DNA from: Rutidosis leptorrhynchoides | Lineage: Eukaryota; Streptophyta; Magnoliopsida; Asterales; Asteraceae | Length of the DNA: 64,000 nt | Reading direction: 5' to 3' | Assembly: GCF_046630445.1 (NCBI RefSeq) | Contig: NC_092341.1 | Coordinates: 258,956,001-259,020,000, forward strand | In this document: positions 20,975-34,575 of the stretch, piece by piece | Position numbering within the stretch: the first letter of the stretch is position 1 | How the letters are laid out: each line of letters opens with the position of its first letter | Position numbers and translations under genes: made by a program | Notes under the pieces: model-generated | Databases searched by the model: none | Told to the model about the DNA's origin: nothing | Seen by the model: only the letters and a program-made list of their open reading frames with translations

Positions 20975-23900
20975 TGTAACGACCCTGGAATTTCCAACGT
21001 TTATTTATTAATAATTATTATTATTAATACGTGTGATTAAATGAATGTATGTCATTACATTTACATGTTGCCATGATTGCCCGAACTTGACTTTTAAGTG
21101 CCCGAAACGTCTTTGTGACACACGAAACTTGCACGAATAATATTTTCAAGTATTATTTACATTCATGATTAGTTTTATTAATCATTTTAATTAACTAAGG
21201 TTGTTGGTTAATTACTTGGGCTTTAAATGGATTAATTTGTTAATTAAGTGAACTTGGGCTTTAGTAGTGAAATGGACTTATGACTTTGGGCTTCCAAGCC
21301 CACCCTACATTATTAGTGGACTTAGTTAGCCCACTCTTCCACTTGTAAGTATTACTTGAAACATTAACTAGTTAGTTTTAACAATTAGAATCTAGTTAGT
21401 TGTTCTTCCCATGCATGCACCCATTTTAACCACCTTTAAGGACAACTACATGCTTGTAACCATCAAACACTTGCTCCCCTCCCTTCCTTTCTGCTGTAGC
21501 CGTGACTTTCAAGGGGGATAGAAGGGATTCAAATCTTTTTTTTTACTTACTACTTGCTCACTTGTTACTCTCATTCAAACACACACAAAATCCTATCAAC
21601 TTTTCCTCTCTTTTTCTCTCTAGATTGTAAGCATTATGAACTTCTTTTCTTCCTTTTCTTTTCTTACAAAACTGAATTTATACACCTTAAATCATCATCA
21701 TCTTTGTTGTTTGATTACTTGTTAGTTATAGTTGTTTACTTACTTGTTGTTGTTACATACTTGTTACAAGAATCAACTTTCTAGTTAGATTCTTCTTTTA
21801 TCTTGCAATTACAAGAACACTCAAGAACATAGCTTACTAGTTATGATTCTACATATACATTCTTAAAAGATTGCAAGTTCATGTGTTGATTAAACTCATA
21901 CTTGAAGTTCATGAAGTAAACTTTAAAGTTTACTTTCTAAAGATCAAACTTTGGTTTGAATCTTTAAAGTATGAACAACCATGAATAATTTTCTTGTTTA
22001 TTTAGTTACTTGCACTTTAATTTGATGTTTGTTGGTTATTATTGGTCAAGTGTTACTAGTTAACCTTGATCTCATTAATCTTGAACTAAAAGTTAACTTT
22101 GAAAGTTCAAGAACACACAAATAAGTTTTCTTTAAAAATAACTTTGTATATTTATGCTTGATCTAGACTTTTGGGTCTTGAATCTTCAAGATCTAACTAA
22201 AGAACTATGTTCTACATCTTAAGATCTTAATTAGTTAGTTTACTTTCAAGTTTGTAACTTGTTATTAGCTTTAAAGTTCATGTATGTGTTAGATCTAAGA
22301 CCTTGATGTAACTTTTGTTCATCAAACTTCATACAACTCTTAAGTGAGTTGTGCTTCATGTCTTAGACTTGAACTTGGGTTATGATGGTCAAATCTTGGT
22401 CAATATGATGCAAACACATCAATGAGTTGTACACTTGAAGCTATATGCATCAAGGATGAGAACCGTGATAAGCATCGAGCACCGGAACCCATTATCTTAT
22501 TGTTTCTGTCCAAACCATACTGACCTACTGTCTCTGTATCATACCAGTAGACCTGGGCTGTTTTGATTGTGATTTTCAAATATATCTTTTCGAGTAGATA
22601 ACTTTTCATATAAGACTCGCCTTAATCCGAGTTACGGTTTAGAATCTATGGCCCTCCGAGCGTCACTATGTCCATTTATTTTTCTGCTTTCTATTTATAG
22701 TTTCTGTTCTTATGGTTTCTGTAACAGACCACTACACCTGGGCTACTGTAACCTTGATTTTCAGATAGCTCAGTTCGTGTATATAACTTTTCATATAGGA
22801 CTCGTCTTAATCCGAGTTACGGTTTAGGATTTATAGCCCTCCGATCGTCACTATGTCCTTTAATGTTGTGCAGAAATTTCTGACCTACTCGCACTTAGAC
22901 CGTCGCCACGGTCAAACGAAGACGAGTTTGCTTCTGGAATTTTTACCACACTTAAGGGACTCATAGACGGAGCCATGGCCACTGGTCTCACCTTAATTCA
23001 GTAAGGGTAGAGGCCGTGGTGACTGACTGAAATCAGACTTTGTTTTAAACTACTTTCATAAACGAAACCTACTTTACGCCTTTTGTTTAATGATGAATGA
23101 TGATGACCCTTAAGACCTTAAACGAAACCTACTTTACGCCTTTTGTTTAGTACTATTTGCCTTAGGTTGAGGACCTTCGGACCGATTAATTGCACACCTT
23201 TTCCGAACCGACTTTACGACTACATTATCATTGTGAGTTATAGCATTCCCTTTTTACTTTAACTTATTTTGGGAACTGAGAATACATGCGGATTTTATAT
23301 TTTACATACTTGGCACGAGTACTTAAACTTATATATGTGTGGGTTATACAACGGCATAAACATTCCCTTTAGCTCGGTAACGTTTAATCATTGGTTTTTG
23401 AACCGTGAACGCGAATCTTGGATATGGATCCATAGGGTTTGACATCCCCACTCAGGCTAGTAGTGCTAGCATTTAACGAGTGTTTAATACTTCGTAGACA
23501 TACGCACTTACCAAGTGTACTTTCAGGGGGTATAAACGTTAAGTTAGTTACCAAGTGCCCACGGTTAATATATACTTTATCATACTGTTTTGAAACGCTC
23601 TTTGTAGCACTAAAATCTCGTGGCCTACCTTACATACTATTATACTTAAACTATAGCTCACCAACCTTTGTGTTGACGTTTTTAAGCATGTTTTTCTCAG
23701 GTGCTTGAGGTTAGCTTCTGCTGTGTACTAGTCGTGCTGTAGACACCCGCTGCTTAGAGTTGTCATCGCATGAACTACTTTACCTTGCATTCAAACTTTA
23801 TTACTTTTGAACTATGACTTGTAACGACCATTGTGGTCACATACACTTATTATTTGCTTCTACTTAGTGAAGCATGCTTTTGAAATGTAAAATATTTGAT

Positions 23901-24024
23901 GTCGGTTATGACATCACCTTTTTATCGTGAATGCAACTTCTTTAATTACAGCATATAGTACTTAACCTTGTAATGATCTTGTTGTTGATGATTCGTACAC
24001 GATGGTTTTGTACGGGGCATCACA
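20975..24024 (+). mobile_element. Solo LTR (3,050 bp), TSD GGGTT
   Basis: Starts TGTAACGACCC and ends CATCACA, flanked by GGGTT (20970-20974 and 24025-24029). The uninterrupted target is visible in the other LTR of the host element around 32847. No PBS, PPT or second LTR, so it is a solo LTR left by recombination. It includes a tandem pair of about 185 bp (roughly 22490-22858), each unit carrying 'ttaatccgagttacggttta'. Confidence 0.93.
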
Positions 24025-25875
24025 GGGTTCGTTAGGCCCAATAGATCTTTCTTTAGGATTCGCGTCAATTAGGCGTGCACTAATTCTCAAAATTAGTGAT
24101 GTTCCCTAATTCTTAGGCTAACAAGCAAAAAGGGGCATATTCGGCTTCGATCATTCAACCATATAATGTAGTTTCGATTACTTGTGTCTATTTCGTAAAA
24201 CATTTATAAAAATTTCGCATGTATTCTCTGCCCAAAAATATAAAGGGTAAAAAGGCAAATGAAGCTCACCATACTGTATTTCATAGTAAAAATACATATA
24301 ACTTCATTGAACAATTGCAAGGTTGGCCTCGGATTCACGAACCTAAATTAATTATATTTATATATATATGTTGGTCAAAATTTGTCTAACAATTTAAGTC
24401 AGGTCATAGTGTACCACAATCCTAATGCTTGAGACTACTATGCAAAAGTCAACAAAAGTCAATTTGACTCAAAAATGGTTTCCAAAATTTATACATGATT
24501 ATTATATAGTTTAAATATCGTCATTTTATATTTTTAAATAATTTTAAAAGATTTACTAGAGTAAATAATATAATTCTTTTATTAATAAATATATTTTTTT
24601 TTAAATATACTTTTATATATTTTAAGTAATAAAATTTATAAAGTTCATTTGATATCATAAAAATATTACGATAGGTTTTATTAAGGTAATTATATTACAT
24701 ATTTATTTGATAAAATAATATTGGTAATAATAATAAGTAAAAGTTGTATTATTTTGTAATAATAATGATTATTATCCTATTAATAAAAATATTAATTTTT
24801 ATATTTACTAAAAATGATGTTATGATGAAATGATAGTTCTAATTCATAAAAATAATGAAATTTTATATTAGCAATGATATTCCTCTTAAAAATAATAATT
24901 TTTGTAAAAAAATGATATTTTTAATATTAATAATACTTTTAATAATAATAGTGATAAAAATAATGAAAAACGATAATTTTATCCATATCAATGTCATACA
25001 ATATTTTAAATTTCATCATGATATCCATACTCATTATTTCCTAATCGATTTGTTAGTAACTTTTAAATCGTCTTTCATATCGCGTTCATTTTAATGATAA
25101 TAATAGTAGTTATAATAATTAAGTGTTACTTAATATTATTATACTAATAATAATAAATGTTATGATATTGATATTACTAATAACTATTTTAATGAATAAT
25201 AATAATAATAATAATAATGTTAATTATAACTTTAACAATAGTAATAATAATAAAAAATAACAATTTTTAATGATAATACTTTTTATTGATAATAATAATA
25301 ATAATGATAATGATAACAATAATTTGATAAAAACTAGAACAACGATAATAACGACGATGAAAATAATCATTTTTAATAATAATATCAAAAATTCAATTGA
25401 CTATAACTTCTAATCCGTTCATCGAATCCATTCGACATCTAAATGAAAAGTTCTTAATTTTTCGCTAGTTTTCCAACGACATGCATATCTTATACCTTAT
25501 CTCAATCGCAGGTGTAACTAATTCGAGATTCAACAAAACCTAACTAAGGGCAATATCAAAAGTACAAGTATGCATAATCCTAAATACTCGAGCACTAGTC
25601 AGGGATACACTATTATTATGTAAAAATTAATTCACGAGTACTCACGTATCAATATTGAGATTCAATATTGCAGGAAAGGTACGTAGACACAACGGAGATG
25701 AAAAACACTAAATTGCCCTCACGAGCATACCCATGAACTATACTCATCACCTCCATAGCCATAACCCATAATTTCCTTAGCCCTATCCAGCTCCCAAAAC
25801 GTTTTAAGATAACTCGCGCGTACCCCTTGTCGTAGTATTTTATGTATAACATGTACTAATAATAATACTAAATAC

Positions 25876-25952
<77 letters not shown>
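25876..25952. repeat. (AAT)n microsatellite in left LTR
   Basis: A trinucleotide run. The corresponding place in the right LTR (37068-37160) carries a longer, interrupted version. Confidence 0.95.
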
Positions 25953-25953
<1 letters not shown>

Positions 25954-27214
25954 GATTAATAATAATAATAATATTAATTTAATTAATATACATAATATTC
26001 CGTAATAGAAAGAAGATGCAAATGAACCAGAATGAGATGTGTTCGGTTTTTAAAGTATGTAATCACCAACTTTTCACCATGCGATCGCATGGATTTGGTA
26101 TGGCTACACCATGCGAACGCATGAAGCATCTTTACAGCACATATCCACTCATTAAGGACTGCCGACACCCCCTTTTCCATATATAACACATTACATACAC
26201 GTAGTTTTTTTAATATTATTTAATATATATTATATATAATCTTTAGAATTAATTAAATATTATATTATATTTACGTGCATAGTAAAAATGTAATTTTTGT
26301 TCAAATGACTCATACGTTGTCACTCGACTCATATACCACTTTCGGTTTTTCGAGCACACTTTCGTACGTTTAGAAAACTAGACTTTTACGTTACGCGACG
26401 TGTACCTTTAATAATAATTTGATTTATTTATCAAAAAAAATGCTTTATGAAAATGTATCTTATAAAATTTGAGCGTCGTGGTCATTTGCTTCTATAAATC
26501 AGTGACTCGTTGTTTACAAAAATATATTATTTTGTATTGGGACGTTTTATGACTAAGTTAAAAATATAGATATATATACATATTTAGAAATATAAGTTTG
26601 TGTCCAATACAACATTTAGTTTTTCAAAACTATTTATTTTCCAAAGTTTATTTTTATTTCATTTAGGAAAATAGTTTAGCGCTTAACGTTTTTCTTTTTA
26701 AGAATTTAAATGGATACAAGTACTAATCGTTTTTAAATATCAATTGCGTCACTAGGCGGGTGTTACTACCATATACATAATTTAAAAACATATATATTTA
26801 ATGAACAAGTTTTAAATACACGTTATAACCAATATTTCAACTTACGTTTATTTATTTAAAGGCAGTTTAGATAGACAAGTCCTGTTATATGAAAAAGTGT
26901 TTTCGTACAGTTGAAAACTACATCAATTGATTACTATGGAATTCCATCGACAACATATGGAACCAAATACTATATTGTAAAGTATTTATACTTAATATTT
27001 TGTTAACGTTATCAAGTTATAATATATACACATATACATATATAATCATATTCGTTCGTATAATGGTTCGTGAATCTTTGGAATTTGGTCGAGGTTAAAT
27101 GAATGTATGAACACAGTTTAAAATTCTTGAGATTCAACTTACAAACTTTGCTTATCGTGTCGAGAATATATAAAGATTAAAGTTTAAATTTGATCGGAAA
27201 TTTCCGGGTTGTCA

Positions 27215-27608
27215 CAGTACCTACCCGTTAAAGAAATTTTTTCCCGAAATTTGATTGGGATGGTCATGGCTGACAATAAGTATGTTTTCATGACGCATAT
27301 AAGCTGAAGATTAGGGTTTTATCATCATTGAGTAATATGGATAAAACCATTTGATTTTGTGAAAAGTATGAGTGAAGCTAACATAGAAGAGTGAAATGAG
27401 TAAGTGTAGATTCATCTTATCATTTGACGTAGATATGATTAATTTTCCAGATTTCAAGGGATTTGAAGAAAATCTTCGTAATAAGATTTGATCCTCCGGT
27501 AACCAAGGGAATTAGGATCCACTTTAAATGCGATCGTCCATTTTAATTATTCTGTCAGAGATTTTCTTATAAATTCACCTCCTTCGTTTCCTTACAACTC
27601 ACACCTTC
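27215..27608 (-). other. Internal region next to the 3' LTR
   Basis: On the minus strand this precedes the 3' LTR and should hold the PPT. The adjacent sequence, read on the minus strand, is AACGGGTAGGTACTG, purine-rich but not a clean PPT. No ORF. Confidence 0.4.
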
Positions 27609-28224
27609 TGTTGATGCATTTTATGCAAGTCCCTAGACATCTACCCACGTCCATTGCAGGTACAACAGTTTACAGGCCACCATGATTGCTCATTATTATC
27701 CTATTCGTGTTTGTATGTGGTTACAGGAACTGCAGGAACAAGATTTGGATGTTTGATTATGTTAGACTTAGTCAGACGTACGAGTGAAGCCTCACTAGTA
27801 AGGCTGACAGGCTCATACGCACGGTTGATGCTGAGCTAAGTCACAATTACAACCTAAATGAGAAGACACGGGTGAGTGATCACCCGTACGGCTGATGAAG
27901 CCAACTCGTACGTGTGATGGATGAATCGTACGGGTGAGTCAACAGCAGGGGTATATAAAGTCTTATGTTCTTCATTTTAGGTTAAGCCTCTCATTTATTA
28001 CACACACTCAGATCTGGTGAGCTCCTCCGATTCTCTCTCAGTCCAAATCACCCAGGTGGTGAATAATAGCTCTAGGTGTTGATCTAATCACACTTGATTT
28101 AGTTGTGGTTTGACTAAATTAATCCCAAAAGGCTTAACCTATTCACTAGAGGGTTTGATTCACTTATTCCGTCGTTGTGTGAGTTAAATCTGTTGATTTC
28201 TAAGTTCCTAATCATGTTTCATCA
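27609..28224 (+). mobile_element. Solo LTR (616 bp, probably copia), TSD CCTTC
   Basis: Starts TGTTGATGC and ends TTTCATCA, flanked by CCTTC (27604-27608 and 28225-28229). A TATA-like TATATAAA lies near 27952. A perfect 8-bp-arm inverted repeat ACGGGTGA-GTGA-TCACCCGT is at 27868-27887, amid several degenerate copies of 'tcgtacgg.tga'. No internal region remains. The TGTTG start and small size suggest copia. Confidence 0.85.
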
Positions 28225-28229
28225 CCTTC

Positions 28230-30238
28230 TATTCTTTTCCTCTCAACTCATATTTTAAAGTATTCATCAATATGCTCCATCCAGTTCTGATTTTCGATAT
28301 ACTTCTAACTTTCATATCGGTCATTCTTCTTTTTCATCTACCGCCGGAAGAATCTATTTACTTCTACTATACTCTTGGGTTTATAGTGTTTCTAGTTCTC
28401 CCGTGTCTTTATATTGCTATATGCATCGATATATATATGGTTTATAATTTCTAGTTTGTCGTTGGGCTTTATATCTTCCCTTATATTTCAAAGTCTCTGT
28501 TTCTGTCTTCTATAATCATTGTCATTCACAGTTAATGCTCTCTTTTATTTGCTGCAATTTATACTCCAAATTCTGTTTCGGAGCCTTGTCCTTTCGTTTC
28601 TTCTTCTTCCGATTAAGCACCGCTTATAATGGTACATAATTCGCAGATATGAATTTCAAAATGAACATTGTTAATGTTCTAGGAAGGAAATTGTAATGGC
28701 ACGATCATGACTTGTCAAATTACCAGAATACCTCGAAAAAATCCGAATCATTAAGAAATATTTTCTTGATATTTTAGAGATTAAGTAGAATACCAGAGTC
28801 GTGTAACATGGCACATGATGACGGTATGGTCTGTGAATCATCACGTTCCATTTAGAAACTCAGCATGAATTTCTGTAATATAATCACGTTGATCAAGTGT
28901 CATTATATTTTATTAACTCATGCTTCAGTTCCCAACACTACTTCAAAAATATTCCTATTTTAAACTCGAATGTTTCAGAATTTAAAAACTAAAATAGTTT
29001 CTTTTATGATGTAATACAGATAGCGCGAAGAGGTAAATGATTTCAGATAAGAATAATTAAGAAAATATCTTCAGAAATATGGAGAATATTTATAATGAAA
29101 GATACGATGATGTCTTAGAATTTCTAATATCAGAGGATGTTGAAAAAATATTGTCCGCAGGGGTTTAGAGTCAGGAGTAAGGTATTTGTTAATGACTTCA
29201 GCAGATACTGAATTATTTGGATTCTTTGAAGGCAGGTTCAGTCATTGTGATTTGTCCACAGCCTCCTTCATACTTTGTTCAATCCGTTTTCCAGTTCCAA
29301 AACTTCTCTTTTTCTGCGCTTTGCAGCACACTATTCATTATCATCAAACTTTTTACTGTTAAGGTCATTTTATAGTTTTTGCTGCTTCATCAACATTTCG
29401 AGAACTATTCCGCAGTTCAGGGTGTTTTTCAGAAACTTCACATTCAAGTATGTAAGTCCAGGAGATAGACGTTATATGTACACATATAACTGTTGGCGTA
29501 GTCATGCTGCGAGATTTCAAAATACTGATTGCTAATTCCTGATGATTCGTATAGCAATTCTCGTTACAAGATGCGAATGAGTAAATTACGAGGTTTCGAT
29601 AAATATAATGATTCTCCGGAAGATCAAAGATCAGTGAAGTTGTGAATAAGTTTATTGCTAATGTGGTGGAATATGAAAGGTTCCCCAGTAACAATAAAAG
29701 AGCAGGCATATATATCAGGGTTATAATAAGGTTGTGTCGAATGAAGAGTCGAAGTTGACTTGCTGGAGCTGTGACAAAACTGACTACTTTGGAAAGAAAT
29801 CGCAAAGTTATTTTTGCTAATAAATGCCAAAGCATCCGACGCGGATACGTTGTTTAAACTTTTACTTTGGTTTCAATAAATTTTTTTTTCGGGTACATAA
29901 CTGTGGGTAACATGTGGTTGGATCATCATCTCGATTGCTCATTATTTGAAGTGTCTTTAGAAATTTTTGAAGGGTTTGAACACAGATTGTAATCGTTAAT
30001 ATACATTTGATGTTCTAGCACAGTTTTTGAAGTCAAAGTATAGCTTTGAAAGATGTAAGAATCTAAAAGTGATGGTAACGGTTATATTTCGTATTGAATT
30101 CTGAGGTTTTAAAATCAGAATATGTAATTGAGTTTGAATAAGTATGGTTGTTTTGATATGAAAGAATGTATATTATTGTGAAAGAAGTATGGTTGATAAT
30201 TTGTTCAATCAGATTCGAAGAATGCAACATATTAATTG

Positions 30239-30318
<80 letters not shown>

Positions 30319-31393
30319 GAGTATTACCTACCCGTCAAAAAATATCACAATTAATATTTTGTAAAAAAAAATTTATTACAGTCTTTATGAAAATATATAT
30401 GTATATATTCTCTTCAGATGTAACATAGATTTCAATGATTTAATACTAAATTAAACTCATTCGATTTACAGTTGGAACTAGAATTGAATAACCCCTTGAA
30501 GGCTTTAGAGATTTCATAAGTATTTCTTCAATAATATTTGAAATTATGAATCAATACTTCGTTATTTGTTGAGGCGTGATGTTGGTTTTCGTTAAATTCT
30601 TGTGAATCTTTGCAAAGTACGAATGATGCTATCTGAAAAGTTTCGGGTACATCGATGATGAAAGTGTAAAATCAAATATATACTTGATTTATTATGAATT
30701 GAAATTTGTTGAATTGCGACAGAGATTGTAGTTAACGCTGGTTAAGTTGCAGCCGAAGGACGTACATTATTGCATATTTGTAATATGAATTAACCGAGTA
30801 GTTAAGATTCACACACAATAGCTTAGCACGGAAAGATTTATTTTTATTTCAAAATATATATATATATATAATATACATATAATTTCTTCAGAGGGAATGA
30901 GTTAATTCTTCATAACTTGCTGATACAATATACGCGTTATTGATTCGTAATGATGTCCACATTGATTCTTGAACTGACGAAGTTTGTGATGTTATAGATG
31001 TTGTTGATTCTGATGCTGACTGTACTGACGATACTGATGACGCTGACGATACTGATGATGCCGTTGGTAAAACAAGTTTAGCTGGTTAATCACACATCAT
31101 TTTTGTCTGGGTTTCTACTCTTCCTTCTATCATTTTGGTTTGCTTAACTGCTTTATGGTTAGGGCTAGATTAGATAATCTCTAAGACTTTAGAGATTACA
31201 TAATCTCCGCGGGATGTTTCTCCAATGAAGTTATGAATTAATACATCATCAGTTATTGTTGTTGGTATTTCTTGGTATCTATGATGCGTATGCCGTTAAT
31301 GCTCATGGGACAGATTGTGAAGTTTGAGGTTTACGACGCGGTTGTGGTTGGAGGTGGTAATGGTACTGTTGGCGTTGATGATGGTGGTACTGG
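28230..31393 (-). pseudogene. Degraded internal region; possible gag-protease remnants
   Basis: About 3.2 kb between the gag-like ORF and the inserted solo LTR. On the minus strand near 29620-29830 there is a faint likeness to the zinc-knuckle to protease junction of gypsy elements (a Cys/His-containing stretch, then 'NPDIYACSFIVTGEP'), but the catalytic Asp-Ser-Gly is absent. The 156-codon ORF at 29365-29835 is in another frame and hydrophobic, probably fortuitous. No RT, RNase H or integrase motifs were found. An (AT)n run is at 30242-30315. Confidence 0.3.
30242..30315. repeat. (AT)n microsatellite
   Basis: An uninterrupted AT run. The overlapping ORFs with Ile-Tyr repeats are artefacts. 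Confidence 0.95.
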
Positions 31394-31861
31394 TTATGCT
31401 GCTGATGCTGCTGATGGTGTTTGTAATCTTTGTACCATATTCTCCAAAGCCACTACCTGAGCGCGAAGCTTGTTGACTTCTTCTATTACACCGGGGTGAT
31501 TGTCTGTTCGGACGAGCGGATAAATAAAATCTAAAATTTGATGTAGTATATAATCGTGACGAGATACTCTGGAAATGAGAGAGAAAATGGTGTTTTGGAT
31601 TGGTTCACCGGTAAGTGCTTCAGGTTCTTCGCCAAGAGGGCAATGTGGTGGATGGAAGGGATCACCTTCTTCTTGTCTGCAATGATTATGAAGGCTACGA
31701 ACCCATCCCCAATTCATCCAAAATAGATGATGGCTGATTGGTTGATCCATTCCGGTCACACTGTTTTCGGAGCTTGAATGGGATTCCATTTCGGAATCCG
31801 AGTGACTTGAACTGATGACGAATTCCATTTCGTACAATTGGATAAAGGATTTTTTCGACAT
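31394..31861 (-). CDS. Short gag-like ORF of the long-LTR element
   Basis: A 155-codon minus-strand ORF starting 385 bp downstream of the PBS in element sense, where gag is expected. The product has a Ser/Glu-rich N-terminal part, a Trp-containing block (LFWMNWGW), and a likely coiled coil near the end (about residues 122-148, VNKLRAQVVALENMVQRLQ). There is no zinc knuckle. The sequence just after it codes simple Pro/Ser/Thr-rich repeats. It may be the N-terminal part of a truncated Gag. I do not recognise a specific family, so the assignment rests on position. Confidence 0.5.
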   Translation of the reverse strand: MSKKSFIQLYEMEFVISSSHSDSEMESHSSSENSVTGMDQPISHHLFWMNWGWVRSLHNHCRQEEGDPFHPPHCPLGEEPEALTGEPIQNTIFSLISRVSRHDYILHQILDFIYPLVRTDNHPGVIEEVNKLRAQVVALENMVQRLQTPSAASAA

Positions 31862-32245
31862 GAAATGATTTTGGCTAACGGATGGTATTCTAATTACATA
31901 GAATATCCATATATAGAGATCAAAAGATTTCGTAGATTACGGAGGAATTTGCGGGATATGTCAGGCAAAGTTTAAAGTAACAGATACGATAAGATATGAT
32001 TTTGCAGATACGCAAAGGTATGAATTTTGTCTATACACTACTCATGCAATTAATGTAGCAAGACGTGTCTAGACTAATAATGATAAGCAGGTAATTTCCT
32101 AAGGATGATAAGCAGATGATTTTCGACTAAAAATGATAAGCAAAACTTTTGACATGCAGACACGGTCGAAGTCCAGACTCACTAATGCATCCTAACGACT
32201 TATCAGTTAGACATACTAATGCAGACCTGGTTCGCTAAGACCACC

Positions 32246-32257
32246 GCTCTGATACCA
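32246..32257 (-). other. Primer-binding site (initiator tRNA-Met), minus strand
   Basis: GCTCTGATACCA on the plus strand is the reverse complement of TGGTATCAGAGC. It lies two bases inside the right LTR and shows that the element runs on the minus strand. Confidence 0.93.
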
Positions 32258-33175
32258 ACAGAAAGGACCCGTTCATATACATTATAAACGATTCACAATA
32301 GTTGATTACATCGCGAGGTATTTGACCTCTATATGATACATTTTACAAACATTGCATTCGTTTTTAAAAGTAAAACTTTATTTACATCGAAAATTGACAG
32401 GCATGCATACCATTTCATAATATCCATTATCCAACTATAAATTGACTTAATAATAATCTTTGATGAACTCAATGACTCGAATGCAACGTTCTTCAAAATA
32501 TGCCATGAAAGACTCCAAGTAATATCTTGAAAATGAGCAAACGCACAGCGGAAGATTTCTTTCAATCCTGAGAATAAACATGCTTTAAAGTGTCAACCAA
32601 AAGGTTGGTGAGTTAATTAGTTTATCATAATCATTCATTTTCATCATTTTAATAGACCACAAGAATTTCATTTCCAGTTCTCATAAATATACGTCCCATG
32701 CATAGAGACAAAAATCAATCATATGGTGAACACCTGGTAACCGACATTAACAAGATGCATATAAGAATATCCCCTATCATTCCGGGAAATCCTTCGGACA
32801 TGATAAAAAAAACATCGAAGTACTAAAGCATCCGGTACTTTGGATGGGGTTCGTTAGGCCCAATAGATCTATCTTTAGGATTCGCGTCAATTAGGCGTGC
32901 ACTAATTCTCAAAATTAGTGATGTTCCCTAATTCTTAGGCTACCAAGCAAAAAGGGGCATATTCGGCTTCGATCATTCAACCATATAATGTAGTTTCGAT
33001 TACTTGTGTCTATTTCGTAAAACATTTATAAAATTTCGCATGTATTCTCAGCCCAAAAATATAAAGGGTAAAAAGGCAAATGAAACTCACCATACTGTAT
33101 TTCGTAGTAAAAATACATATAACTTCATTGAACAAGTGCAAGGTTGGCCTCGGATTCACGAACCTAAATTAATTA

Positions 33176-33284
<109 letters not shown>

Positions 33285-33563
33285 ATCAAAATTTGTCTAA
33301 CAATTTAAGTCAGGTCATAGTGTACCACAATCCTAATGCTCGAGACTACTATGCAAAAGTCAACAAAAGTCAATTTGACTCAAAAATGGTTTCCAAAATT
33401 TATACATGATTATTATATAGTTTAAATATCGTCGTTTTATATTTTTAAATAATTTTAAAAGATTTACTAGAGTAAATAATATAATTCTTTTATTAATAAA
33501 TATATATTTTTTAAAAATATACTTTTATATATTTTAAGTAATAAAATTTATAAAGTTCATTTG

Positions 33564-33737
33564 TGTGACGACCGGAAAATTCCTGACCAAATTTAAACTT
33601 AATCTTTGTATGATTAACATTTCCGACACGATAAGCAAAGTCTGTAAAACTGGATCTTAAAATTTTTGAACTACTTTCATATATTCAAATACCCTTTGGT
33701 TGTTCTCGACGATTCGCGAACAATTATATGTAAATAG

Positions 33738-33799
<62 letters not shown>

Positions 33800-34494
33800 T
33801 ATAACTTGAAAACGTAACAATGTATTAATTGTTTGATGCCGTACATTAAATTTATTGGTTTAAATATTTAATTGAATATATATGATAAGTTAGAATATTA
33901 ATTGTATGAATAACTTGCGACGTATATTTAAAACGTGTTTATGAATGTTGAAAATATATATTAACTTGGTCATAAAACGATTTATTATTATATATATATA
34001 TATATCAACAAATAGCGAGACAATGATTTATAGAAGTAAATGACCAAAACACTCGAAAGTTTAAGATACGCTTTGAATGATATAGTTTATTGATAATTTA
34101 AGACTATATTTTGACAAAGGTACGAGTCACAAAACGTAAATTGCGAGTTTTCTAAGCGTACGAAAATGCGTTCGAGAAACCGGAATCGAGACATAAGTCG
34201 AGTGATAACGTACGAGTCATCGGAACGAAAATTACAAGTCAACTATGCACATGAATTTAATATAATAAATAATTAATTATTTAAATTAAATATATTATAT
34301 ATATTATATTAAATTATGTCGACAAACAAAATTACAAAAAATATGTGAGCTGGATCTGACGGCCATGCGATCGCATGGCAAATAGGCATAAAACCCATGC
34401 GATCGCATGGGCATCAGAATCAGGCCACACCTATAAAAGCTCAAGTATTTTGGTCTCTGTCTTACACACACATACATATCATACTCCGTATTTA

Positions 34495-34575
<81 letters not shown>

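Larger units (their letters stand above)
20384..27214 (-). repeat. Left LTR (3' LTR in element sense), with inserted solo LTR
   Basis: Begins TGAAAGGACC and ends GGGTTGTCA on the plus strand, giving TG...CA. It is interrupted at 20975-24024. It carries the 16-bp palindrome CCATGCGATCGCATGG at 26077-26092 and a variant at 26109-26123. An (AAT)n run lies at about 25876-25952. Confidence 0.9.

Noticed and set aside
25649..26189. Small minus-strand ORFs repeated at 36840-37395
   Set aside because: Again the two LTR copies of the same element; no evidence of coding.
29365..29835. 156-codon minus-strand ORF as a membrane protein gene
   Set aside because: Hydrophobic only because the DNA is T-rich in that frame; lies in degraded internal retroelement sequence.
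30166..30428. ORFs with Ile-Tyr repeats here and at 33004, 46304, 52236, 58724 and 59776
   Set aside because: Direct translation of (AT)n runs.
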